Shown here: positions 11,285 through 18,844 of the stretch, piece by piece
Position numbering within the stretch: position 1 is the first letter of the stretch
How the letters are laid out: each line of letters begins with the position of its first letter
DNA from: an uncultured Phycisphaerales bacterium
GTDB lineage: Bacteria > Planctomycetota > Phycisphaerae > Phycisphaerales > UBA1924
NCBI GenBank assembly: GCA_903929885.1
Contig: CAIYWI010000087.1
Location: 1 to 51,583, forward strand
Direction: 5' to 3'
Length of the DNA stretch: 51,583 nt
Notes under the pieces: generated by a model
Seen by the model: the letters and a program-made list of their open reading frames with translations, nothing else
Database searches by the model: none
Told to the model about the DNA's origin: nothing
Position numbers and translations under genes: made by a program

Positions 11285-11485
11285 ATCGGCCGCGACCGGC
11301 CCGGCGGGGGTCGGCGCGAGCGATGCGTCGGGGCGCTGGACCGATCGCCGCCCGGACATGATGGCGACGTCGCGTCGACGGCGACGCCCGGCAAGGCCGG
11401 GACCGGTGGCGTCATGGCGTTGGCGAACTCGAGCGTCGTGCCCGACATGAGGGACCGGCGAGCGGGCGGCATCGGGGGCGTCGGC

Positions 11486-11491
11486 TAGAAT
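11486..11491 (+). promoter_or_regulatory. -10 element of phhA
   Basis: TAGAAT in the context CGGCTAGAATTGCGTCG, 79 bases before the phhA start. Confidence 0.5.
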
Positions 11492-11570
11492 TGCGTCGAT
11501 AGAAGCTTCGTGAGGCTCCGAGCGTCCCGTCGGGGGCGACAAGGGACCGAACGGCACCGGGAGCATGCCC

Positions 11571-12545
11571 ATGCGAGCGGACATCAAGTACAACAACATC
11601 ATCGACTCGGACGAGGCGCGGCTGGCCCAGGCGGCCGCGGACGAGGCGCCGAACCTTCCGTCGTCGCGGATCGACCAGACGAAGTTCTACATCACGCAGC
11701 ACTATCACAAGTACACGCAGGAGAACCACGCGGTGTGGGGCGACCTGTTCCGGCGTCGGTGGGGCGTGCTCGAGCAGCAGGTGAGCCGCACGTTCATCGA
11801 CGGGCTGCGGATCCTGCGGCTGAGCGCGGATCGGATTCCGCTGCTGTGCGACACGACGCTGCACACCCCCTGCACGCTGGCGGATGGCACGGTGCTGCCC
11901 GCGGGCACGAAGCTCGAGGGGATCAACCGGTACCTGGGCGAGGTGTCGAGCTGGGCGAGCTACGGCGTGCCGGGGTACCTGCCGCCCAAGAGTTTCTTCG
12001 CGTGCCTGGCGAAGCGGCAGTTTCCGACGACGGTGCTGATCCGTCCTCGCGAGGTGATGGATTACCTGCCCGAGCCGGACATCTTCCACGACGTGTTCGG
12101 CCACGTGCCGCTGCACGCGAGCCGCGTCTTTGCCGACTTCCTGCAGACGTACGGGCGTGCCGCGCTCGAGTGCGAGGACGAGCGGCACATCAAGCGGCTG
12201 GGGCGGCTGTTCTGGTTCACGGTGGAGTTCGGGTTGATCCGCGAGGGTGGCCGGACGAAGGTGTATGGCGCGGGGTTGGTGTCGAGCCACGGGGAGGCGG
12301 CCTACTCGCTGGAGGGGCAATGGGAGAAGCAGGGGTCGTGCACGCCGGACAAGACGCCGCGGCAGGTGGCCGAGTGGCGGGAGTTCGACCTTGAGCGGGT
12401 GTGCGAGACGGACTTCGAGATCGACCATTACCAGCCGATCTACTACGTGCTCGAGTCGTTCGAGCAGTTGCGCGACGCGATGAACCGGTATGCGGAACAG
12501 GTGATCGGGTCGAAGGCGATGCGATCGCTGACGGTCGGGGCCTGA
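11571..12545 (+). CDS. phhA: phenylalanine 4-monooxygenase
   Basis: Pterin- and iron-dependent aromatic amino acid hydroxylase that converts phenylalanine to tyrosine, the first step of phenylalanine breakdown. The 324-residue product has the iron ligands in PDIFHDVFGHVPLH (two His five apart) and the third ligand Glu in FWFTVEFGLI, plus the fold markers YLPPKSFFACLAKRQFP and GAGLVSSHGEAAYSL. It lacks a regulatory ACT domain, as bacterial enzymes do. Two in-frame ATGs stand at 11565 and 11571; GGGAG lies seven bases before the second but only one base before the first, so 11571 is preferred. No pterin-recycling gene (phhB) is adjacent. Confidence 0.95.
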   Translation: MRADIKYNNIIDSDEARLAQAAADEAPNLPSSRIDQTKFYITQHYHKYTQENHAVWGDLFRRRWGVLEQQVSRTFIDGLRILRLSADRIPLLCDTTLHTPCTLADGTVLPAGTKLEGINRYLGEVSSWASYGVPGYLPPKSFFACLAKRQFPTTVLIRPREVMDYLPEPDIFHDVFGHVPLHASRVFADFLQTYGRAALECEDERHIKRLGRLFWFTVEFGLIREGGRTKVYGAGLVSSHGEAAYSLEGQWEKQGSCTPDKTPRQVAEWREFDLERVCETDFEIDHYQPIYYVLESFEQLRDAMNRYAEQVIGSKAMRSLTVGA

Positions 12546-12652
12546 GGGCCCGACCGGGACGGATGGGGCGGCACGATGTCGGCGTCGCCTGCCGGGCGAG
12601 GCCGCGGCGGATGCGGACCCTGGCGGCGGGTATCGCGCGGGTTCGGCGGGGC

Positions 12653-12658
12653 TAGCAT
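12653..12658 (+). promoter_or_regulatory. -10 element of the metallo-hydrolase gene
   Basis: TAGCAT in the context GGGCTAGCATTGCGAGG, close to the promoter of phhA. It lies 114 bases before the ATG chosen here and 57 before an alternative GTG. Confidence 0.45.
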
Positions 12659-12772
12659 TGCGAGGTCGGCTCGAGGGGGCGAGACCGGGGCGTTCCCGGC
12701 GTCGTCGAGTGGTTCGTGCCGACAGGACATGCCGCACCCGGGTTGACGCCCGGCGATGGAGATTCGGTCGAG

Positions 12773-13720
12773 ATGCTTCCAAAGCCTCCGCCCCGCGAGC
12801 CCAGCATGGGCTTCCTGTACTGTCCGCCCCTTCGCGTCTTCGGCGAGTCGATCGCGGGCGAGGCGACGTGCCTGCAGATTCCCGAGTTCGACTTGGGCTT
12901 CGACATCGGCAACTGTCCGCGGATGATGCTGTCGTGCAAGCATCTGGCGATCACGCACGGGCACATGGACCACATCGGCGGGCTGGCGTACTTCTGCTCG
13001 CAGCGTCGGTTCCAGGGGATGGGCAACGGGCGGATCATCTGCGACGAGCGGATCGCGCCGGCGATCAAGCGGATGATGGACGGGTACGTGGACCTTGAGC
13101 GTCAGCGGACGCCCTACGACCTGGTGGCGATCAAGCCCGACCAGCCGGTGGAGATCAAGAACAACATCCTGCTGCGGGGCTTCGAGACCGAGCACACGTG
13201 CCCCTCGTTCGGATACACGGTGAGCGAGCGGCGGACGAAGCTCAAGCAGGAGTACCTGGACCTTCCGCAGGAGAAGCTGCGCGAGCTCAAGGACCGCGGG
13301 GTGGAGATCACGCGGAGCTTCGAGATTCCGCTGGTGGCGTACACGGGGGACACGGCCCCGGGGCCGCACCTGGTGCGAGAGGACGTGCGCAAGGCGCAGA
13401 TCCTGATCACCGAGTGCACGTTCCTCGAGCCCGACCACAAGGAGCGGGCCCGCGTGGGGATGCACATGCACATCGACGACCTGGCCGAGTGGCTGCGGGT
13501 GGTCGAGAGCCAGTACGTCATTCTCGTGCACATCTCGCGCCGCACGGACATGTCGATGGCCCGCAAGCGGATCGCGCAGGTGGCCGGCGAGAAGCTCGCG
13601 CAGAAGGTGCTCTTCCTGATGGACTACAAGGGCAATCGCGAGCGGTACGAGGCGCAGCTCGCGCAGGCGGGCGTGCGCAAGCCCGACGCCGAGCCCTCGT
13701 CCGACGACCATCGCGCCTAA
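12773..13720 (+). CDS. metallo-beta-lactamase-fold hydrolase, RNase Z-like
   Basis: A 315-residue MBL-fold protein. The zinc motif is THGHMDHIGG (HxHxDH), followed by later ligands in TEHTCPSFGY, AYTGDT and, near the end, VILVHISRRT, which resembles the HxS-x-R-Y/T motif of RNase Z-type enzymes that process tRNA 3' ends. The exosite arm of true RNase Z is not obvious, so it may act on RNA or on another phosphodiester. ATG 12773 is chosen (GGAG 11 bases upstream); an in-frame GTG at 12716 would add 19 residues without homology features. Transcribed alone, ahead of dnaA. Confidence 0.8.
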   Translation: MLPKPPPREPSMGFLYCPPLRVFGESIAGEATCLQIPEFDLGFDIGNCPRMMLSCKHLAITHGHMDHIGGLAYFCSQRRFQGMGNGRIICDERIAPAIKRMMDGYVDLERQRTPYDLVAIKPDQPVEIKNNILLRGFETEHTCPSFGYTVSERRTKLKQEYLDLPQEKLRELKDRGVEITRSFEIPLVAYTGDTAPGPHLVREDVRKAQILITECTFLEPDHKERARVGMHMHIDDLAEWLRVVESQYVILVHISRRTDMSMARKRIAQVAGEKLAQKVLFLMDYKGNRERYEAQLAQAGVRKPDAEPSSDDHRA

Positions 13721-13855
13721 GCGCGGTTGCACGCGGGATCAAGACTTTTCCTTCACGATTTCTCCGGCCGCGGCGAGTTTTTTTCTCGTTCGTCGGCCGT
13801 ACGTGCGAACCGGAATCGCACCGGAAAATGTCGGCGAGGAAACAACGTCGCCACG
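13721..13855. other. AT-richer patch upstream of the dnaA promoter
   Basis: Less GC-rich than the surroundings, with TTTTCCTTC, a T7 run (13778-13784) enclosed by CGAG/CTCG, and flanking palindromes CGGCCG at 13765-13770 and 13794-13799 that can pair. It may end the metallo-hydrolase transcript. I find no cluster of DnaA boxes, so an origin is not called. Confidence 0.4.
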
Positions 13856-13884
13856 TTGACACCGCCCGCAGGGTGAAGTATCTT
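13856..13884 (+). promoter_or_regulatory. sigma-70 promoter of dnaA
   Basis: TTGACA (13856-13861), exactly 17 bases, TATCTT (13879-13884). It is the best-matching housekeeping promoter in the window. Transcription would start near 13891, leaving about 270 bases of leader before the preferred ATG. Confidence 0.8.
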
Positions 13885-14147
13885 CATCCCCTCGCGACTC
13901 GCCGGACCGACCTCCGGCGACGTCCGCGACGATCGCCCTCGTGACGGCCGGACCTCTCCCTCGGGTTCGGGTGGACGTGACGAAGGCGAGCGGCGGAGGC
14001 GGTGCGGAAGGCGATGCGAGAGGGTTTGTTTCGGGCGTGCCGTCGTCGATGCCTCTCGAGGTTCGGCGGGGGACACGGGGTGAAGTGGCGGGACTCCTCT
14101 CGGCGATGCCGCGCGACCGCGTGGCGGTGCGCCGGGCGTCAGCGGGT

Positions 14148-14153
14148 GAAGGA
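14148..14153 (+). promoter_or_regulatory. Shine-Dalgarno site deciding the dnaA start
   Basis: GAAGGA, six bases before ATG 14160. An upstream in-frame GTG at 13941 lacks a site and would add 73 residues unlike DnaA domain I. Confidence 0.7.
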
Positions 14154-14159
14154 CGGTCA

Positions 14160-15689
14160 ATGGTGGAGCAGGATCGTCAGATCTGGGTGGACATGCTGTC
14201 TCACTTGCGTCACTGCCATCCGGCGGTGTGTCGCCAGTGGTTCGAGGAGATCGAGCCCTGCGGCATCGCGGGCGGGACGATGCAACTGCGCGCCAGTTCG
14301 ACGGTGCATCGCGACTATCTTCGCCGCGAATGCGCCGTGCCGTTCAACGACGCCGTCTGCTCCGTGACGGGCCGACTGCTGTCGGTCAAGTTTCTCGGCC
14401 CCGCCGACGACCTCATCTCGGCCCCGCCGCCGCCCCGTCGGGCCACGATGATCGAGGCCAAGCCCGTCGACCTCGACGCGGCGCCTCTCTCGCACGCGGG
14501 CGCATCCGCTCAGGCCGAAGCGGCGTCGCAGGCGACGCGACTCCCGCAGGACGCACCGGGGGCGTCGACCGCCCCGGCGTCGGGCGGGCCCGGCGAGCCC
14601 CGCCGGCCCAGCGAGCCGCGGGTGATCGTCACCAGCCACTCGCGCAACGTGCCCACGCGGTACGACTCGCTGGTGGTCAATCCCGATTACAACTTCCGGA
14701 ACTTCGTGGTGGGTCCGGGCAACCGCATGGCGCACGCCGCGGCCATGGCGATCGCGGCCAACCCCGGCCGGGTGTACAACCCCTTCTTCGTGCACGCGGG
14801 CGTCGGGCTGGGCAAGACGCACCTGCTGCAGGCCATCTGCCTCCAGATCGCGGAGGCGTCGCCCGAGGCGCGGATGTACTACACCTCGTGCGAGGGGTTC
14901 GTCACGCAGTTCTTCGAGAGCGTGCAGCACGGCGAGATGGCCGACTTCCGCCACCGCTTCCGCGACGTGGACGTGCTGGTGATCGACGACATCCACTTCC
15001 TCGCCAAGCGCGAGAGCTCGCAGGAGGAGTTCTTCAACACCTTCAACGCGCTCTTCCAGGCCAACAAGCAGATCATCCTCTCGTGCGACGCCCCGCCCGA
15101 GGACATTCCCGAACTCGAGGAGCGGCTGGTGAGTCGCTTCAAGTGGGGTCTGGTCACCAAGATCGAGCCGCCCATCTTCGAGACGCGAGCCTCGATCCTC
15201 AAGACCAAGGCGGCCATTCGCGGGCTTTCGCTGCCCGATGACGTCGCGTGCTTCATCGCCAACCGCATCAACACCAACATCCGCGAACTCGAGGGCGCGA
15301 TCGTCAAGCTGCACATCCAGTCGACGGTGGAGGGAAGGCCCATCGACCTCGCCCTGGCCAAGGAGGCGCTCGGCGATGCCACGACGGAGCCCAGAGGCGA
15401 GCCGACGCTCGACGCGGTGATCGGCGCGGTGACCGAGTTCTACAACGTCCGCGTCGCCGAACTGCAGAGCAAGGGGCGGCAGCGGTCCATCGTGCTTCCC
15501 CGTCAGGTCTGCATGTACCTGGCTCGCAAGTGCACCCACCGCTCGCTCGCCGAGATCGGCGGGTTCCTCGGCGGCCGCGACCACACCACCGTCATGCACG
15601 CCGTCGACACGATCGAGCGCAAGCGCCAGTCGCAGGGCGAGTTCGACAACATCGTCCGCTCCCTCGAGGAACGCATCCGCGCGGCGTGA
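14160..15689 (+). CDS. dnaA: chromosomal replication initiator DnaA
   Basis: A 509-residue AAA+ ATPase that binds DnaA boxes and melts the origin. Domain I (about 1-80) starts QIWVDMLSHLRHCHPAVCRQWF. Domain II (about 85-165) is a Pro/Ala-rich linker. Domain III has Walker A GVGLGKTH (214-221) and Walker B VLVIDDIHFLA (about 272-282). Domain IV ends with the DNA-binding signature GGRDHTTVMHAVDTIERK. The start at 14160 is set by a good Shine-Dalgarno site, and a textbook promoter sits at 13856-13884. No dnaN, recF, gyrB or rpmH neighbours are present, so the classical origin-region gene order is broken here. An ECF sigma factor follows 65 bases downstream. Confidence 0.97.
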   Translation: MVEQDRQIWVDMLSHLRHCHPAVCRQWFEEIEPCGIAGGTMQLRASSTVHRDYLRRECAVPFNDAVCSVTGRLLSVKFLGPADDLISAPPPPRRATMIEAKPVDLDAAPLSHAGASAQAEAASQATRLPQDAPGASTAPASGGPGEPRRPSEPRVIVTSHSRNVPTRYDSLVVNPDYNFRNFVVGPGNRMAHAAAMAIAANPGRVYNPFFVHAGVGLGKTHLLQAICLQIAEASPEARMYYTSCEGFVTQFFESVQHGEMADFRHRFRDVDVLVIDDIHFLAKRESSQEEFFNTFNALFQANKQIILSCDAPPEDIPELEERLVSRFKWGLVTKIEPPIFETRASILKTKAAIRGLSLPDDVACFIANRINTNIRELEGAIVKLHIQSTVEGRPIDLALAKEALGDATTEPRGEPTLDAVIGAVTEFYNVRVAELQSKGRQRSIVLPRQVCMYLARKCTHRSLAEIGGFLGGRDHTTVMHAVDTIERKRQSQGEFDNIVRSLEERIRAA

Positions 15690-15721
15690 GCCATGCCGCA
15701 ACCCGCGGGCCCCTTGTCGTG

Positions 15722-15727
15722 TACGCT
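15722..15727 (+). promoter_or_regulatory. -10 element of the ECF sigma factor gene
   Basis: TACGCT, 27 bases before the GTG start; the same hexamer precedes the GH57 and histidine phosphatase genes. Confidence 0.5.
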
Positions 15728-15754
15728 TGTCGCGACTCAGACGCCCCCCCCAGC

Positions 15755-16420
15755 GTGGCTTCCAACAGGTCCATCCTCCTCGGTCTCGGACTCCTCCGCG
15801 CGCCCGGAGATGGCGCGCCGCAGGGCGACGCCGTCGATGACCTGCCCCTCATCGAGGCCGCCCGACGCGGCGACCGCAACGCGTGGGCCGCCCTGTACGA
15901 GCGACACCTGCCCCGCATCATGGGCACCTGCATGCAGATGACCCGCGACCGCGAGATGGCGGCGGACCTGGCCCAGGACACCTTCGTCAAGATCATCAGG
16001 GGCATCGACAAGTTCGACGGCCGTGCCAGGTTCACCACCTGGATCACGACCATCGCCATGAACGTCTGCCGGTCCAAGTTCCGTTCCGAGAAACTCCGCC
16101 GCCACGCCAGTCTCGACGCCCCCGCCCGCGGCCGCGACGCCCAGGCCATCCCCGAACCGGCCCAGCCCCGGGAACTGGGCGGCGGTTCACGCGTCGAAGC
16201 GAACGAGGACCGGGACCGCGTTCTGGCGGCTCTTTCGAGACTCGACCCCGATCAGCGGGCCGTGCTCATCCTCGCTGATTCGCAGGGCCTGAGCTACGAA
16301 CACATCGCCGGAACGCTCGGAGTCGCCGTCGGGACCGTGAAGAGCCGCCTCTTCCGTGCCCGCATGGCCCTCCGGCAGCAGATGGAGTCGCCCCGGCCGC
16401 CTCCCGATGAAGGATCCTGA
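15755..16420 (+). CDS. ECF-subfamily RNA polymerase sigma factor
   Basis: A 221-residue sigma factor with only regions 2 and 4, as in the ECF group. Region 2 is LIEAARRGDRNAWAALYERH to DLAQDTFVKIIRGIDKF and RFTTWITTIAMNVCRSKF, which binds core polymerase and the -10. Region 4 is LDPDQRAVLILADSQGLSYEHIAGTLGVAVGTVKSRLFRAR, the helix-turn-helix for the -35. About 45 residues of charged linker join them. The start is GTG 15755, the only usable codon upstream of region 2. A putative membrane anti-sigma factor starts 62 bases downstream on the same strand, the usual arrangement for ECF regulation. Confidence 0.92.
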   Translation: MASNRSILLGLGLLRAPGDGAPQGDAVDDLPLIEAARRGDRNAWAALYERHLPRIMGTCMQMTRDREMAADLAQDTFVKIIRGIDKFDGRARFTTWITTIAMNVCRSKFRSEKLRRHASLDAPARGRDAQAIPEPAQPRELGGGSRVEANEDRDRVLAALSRLDPDQRAVLILADSQGLSYEHIAGTLGVAVGTVKSRLFRARMALRQQMESPRPPPDEGS

Positions 16421-16482
16421 AAGAGGTCCTCCAGCCGTTCGTATCTCGTTCGCATGACCAACCATCCCGCTCGTCCCAAGCC

Positions 16483-17592
16483 ATGACCGACCGCCGCCCC
16501 CCAACCCCCTCCGATGACGCCTCGATCGAGGCCTTGGTCATGGATTGGGTGGATGGCGTGATTCCCGACGCAGAGGGTGAGGCGATGGCTCGAGCCGCGG
16601 GGCGACCCGACCTCATGGCCCTGGTGGCCGCGATGAAGGGCGACAAGGCGCGTCTGGCCGCGATGGCTCGGATCGAGCCCCCGCGGCGGGACTTTGCCGA
16701 TGTCATGGCGCGTCTCGAACGGACCGATCCAATCGACTCGCCGCTGTCCATCGAGCACCATCTGCCTCCGCGGGGGCATCGACGGGCGTGGAAGGTGCCG
16801 ACGTGGCCCGTGGCGATGGCTGCGGGCGTGGTGTTGGCCGCCGCGATCGCGGTGCAGGTCGGCCGCGTGGCGCCCAGGCCGATCGCAACGTCCATGCCCG
16901 GATCGACGCAGGCTCCGCTCGCGATGACCGAGCCTGCGGCCCAAGCCGAGATCGCCGCGGCGACGCTCGCCGCCGATGAACGGCGCACCATCGCGATGCT
17001 GCCTGTGGCCGCCGCGGTCCATGAACTCGACGCCTCGGCCGCAAGCATTCCGGCACGGCTGGTGATCGGCGAGGATCGCGCGATGGAACTGGCCCGCGAG
17101 GGACGGCTCTTGGTGCGGGTGGCGGCCGTGGGCGAGGAACCGACGCTCCCGCCGCTGGAGACGATCCTGACCAGCGACGCCTCGTGGCGCGTGAGCGATG
17201 ACGTGTCGCGAGAGTTGCTGGCGGCGGTGCGGCCCTTCTTCGGCGCCGACGCGGGCGTGAAGCCCGAGGTGGCCGTAGGGCCGCCGGAGGAACGCTTCCT
17301 CTCGGCCGACATGTTCGGACCGACCGAACTCGAGTCGTTCGCCGCCGCCCACGTGCCTCGGTCGGCCGCTGCCGCCAGTCCGGCCGCGACCTACGTCGTG
17401 CGGCTCGACGACGACCGTCGCGTCTTTGACCATCTCCGTCGCACCATCACCACCCGCGCCACGGCCAATGTCCTCTTCGAGGAGATTCCCGGCGGCGTGC
17501 GAACCTCGTCGGGCGATGAGCCGCTCGATGCCCGTTCGCTGGTGCCCGGTCGTCGCGGCTTGACCGTGCCCGTCATCGTCGAGCGGCGCTGA
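16483..17592 (+). CDS. putative membrane-anchored anti-sigma factor
   Basis: A 369-residue protein with no recognised enzyme motif. Residues 1-105 are cytoplasmic and begin SIEALVMDWVDGVIPDAEGEAMARAA, reminiscent of the N-terminal sigma-binding helices of anti-sigma factors (in which a short acidic 'D..DG.L...E' segment is common). One membrane helix follows (about 107-126, PVAMAAGVVLAAAIAVQV) and then about 240 exported residues. No zinc-binding HxxxCxxC is present, so it is not a ZAS-type anti-sigma factor. The role is inferred from its position after the ECF sigma factor and from its topology. The outer portion is Ala/Val-rich without clear motifs. Confidence 0.6.
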   Translation: MTDRRPPTPSDDASIEALVMDWVDGVIPDAEGEAMARAAGRPDLMALVAAMKGDKARLAAMARIEPPRRDFADVMARLERTDPIDSPLSIEHHLPPRGHRRAWKVPTWPVAMAAGVVLAAAIAVQVGRVAPRPIATSMPGSTQAPLAMTEPAAQAEIAAATLAADERRTIAMLPVAAAVHELDASAASIPARLVIGEDRAMELAREGRLLVRVAAVGEEPTLPPLETILTSDASWRVSDDVSRELLAAVRPFFGADAGVKPEVAVGPPEERFLSADMFGPTELESFAAAHVPRSAAAASPAATYVVRLDDDRRVFDHLRRTITTRATANVLFEEIPGGVRTSSGDEPLDARSLVPGRRGLTVPVIVERR

Positions 17593-17664
17593 ATCGGCCC
17601 CGCACCCAAGGCCGCGGCACCCCGAAATCTCCTCCGCGTCGCCGCCGGCGAACGATACAGACTC

Positions 17665-18711
17665 ATGGCCGCCGTTCGATCATCCCCCAAACGGGCGCCC
17701 TCGCGGGGCGCGGATGCCTGGCTTCGGCCGGCCACCGCGCTGCCCGTGGTCGCGTCGCTGGCGGTGCACGCGGCGTTGCTCTACACCATCGAGCGCATCC
17801 GCATCGAAGGCCCCGTGCGACTGGTCGACGCGACGGACGAAGGCATCGACACCGTGCTGGTGCTGACCTCCGCGCCGGCGTCTCGAGCGCCTGAGGTCGT
17901 GCCTCAGCCCCCAGCGCCCCCGCCACCACCACCGCAGCCGCCACCGCCGCCTGAACCCTCGCCCGTGCAGGCCGAAGCGCCGGTCGCCAAGGCCGGCCTG
18001 CTCGCGCTCTTCGAGGCGCCCCCCGAGCCGCCCGCTCGCGAAGTGCCTTTGACAACGAAACCCACTCGCGAGACGGCGCGACCTGCCGAACCAGCGAAGA
18101 TCGCGCCTCCGCCCGCACCACCGCCGCCGCCGCCTCGTGCCACCTCGTTCGCCGGCGTGGCTGCTCAGCGCGCCTCGAGACTCGTGTACGCCATCGACGC
18201 GAGCGGCGCGATGACGTCGAGTCTGCCGTACGTGAAGGAAGAGTTGCTCCGCTCGGTCGCCCGTCTCGACGAATCGCAGCGATTCCAAGTGCTGGTGTTC
18301 CGAGCGCCGCCGGGGGAGGCGGACCCTCGCGTCGATGCCTTCGAGCCGGGGGGCTTTGCGGCTCCCGACACCCCCACGGTGGCACGGCTGGCCTCGTGGC
18401 TCGACAAGGTGCAGCCCCGCGGCCGCTCGCAGCCCCTGGCGGGCCTTCGGGCGGCGTTGGCCCAGCAACCCGACCTCATCTTCCTGCTCACCCGCAGCAT
18501 TCGGCGCTCGGGCACGGACAACACGTGGGGCGAGGGCACAGAGGCCACGCTGGCCGAACTCGACCGGCTGAACCCCGAATCCATCGGCGGGAAGCGGCCC
18601 ACGGTCATCAAGGCCCTGCAGTTCATCGACCCCGATCCAACGGGCATGCTCCAGCAGATCGGCGCGTTGCACGGCGACGGACCCGGGTCGTACACCGTCG
18701 TTCGTCCCTGA
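17665..18711 (+). CDS. membrane-anchored proline-rich protein with degenerate VWA domain
   Basis: A 348-residue protein. One N-terminal helix (about 24-41, LPVVASLAVHAALLYTI) anchors it. Residues about 80-158 form a proline-rich stalk with runs of six or seven Pro, like the TonB-type spacer. From about 170 a von Willebrand A-like domain begins: SRLVYAIDASGAMTSSLP, followed by FQVLVFRAPPG and DLIFLLTRSIRRSG. The metal site has D178 and S180 but Ala in place of the second Ser of DxSxS, so metal-dependent adhesion may be weakened. It is the third of four same-strand genes after the ECF sigma factor, which suggests an envelope role. GATACA stands five bases before the ATG, so the gene may also be transcribed separately without a leader. 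Confidence 0.7.
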   Translation: MAAVRSSPKRAPSRGADAWLRPATALPVVASLAVHAALLYTIERIRIEGPVRLVDATDEGIDTVLVLTSAPASRAPEVVPQPPAPPPPPPQPPPPPEPSPVQAEAPVAKAGLLALFEAPPEPPAREVPLTTKPTRETARPAEPAKIAPPPAPPPPPPRATSFAGVAAQRASRLVYAIDASGAMTSSLPYVKEELLRSVARLDESQRFQVLVFRAPPGEADPRVDAFEPGGFAAPDTPTVARLASWLDKVQPRGRSQPLAGLRAALAQQPDLIFLLTRSIRRSGTDNTWGEGTEATLAELDRLNPESIGGKRPTVIKALQFIDPDPTGMLQQIGALHGDGPGSYTVVRP

Positions 18712-18844
18712 CCCGCCGAACGCTCGTCGGGCGCTTCATCAAATGGCCAGACCTGCCGCACTCCCGGCCGACGTGCGCATCGAATAATCCGACCCTCTCG
18801 CACCGAGAGGCCGGAATCGATCGTCACGGACAACGGGGCACATC

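Noticed and set aside
13721..14159. Origin of replication next to dnaA
   Set aside because: Only a modest AT-rich patch and no DnaA-box array; flanking genes are not the usual dnaN/recF/rpmH set.
17662..17664. TACAGA three bases before the VWA-like gene as a member of the leaderless class
   Set aside because: The gap is too short for a -10 and the sixth base is not T; left out of the count.
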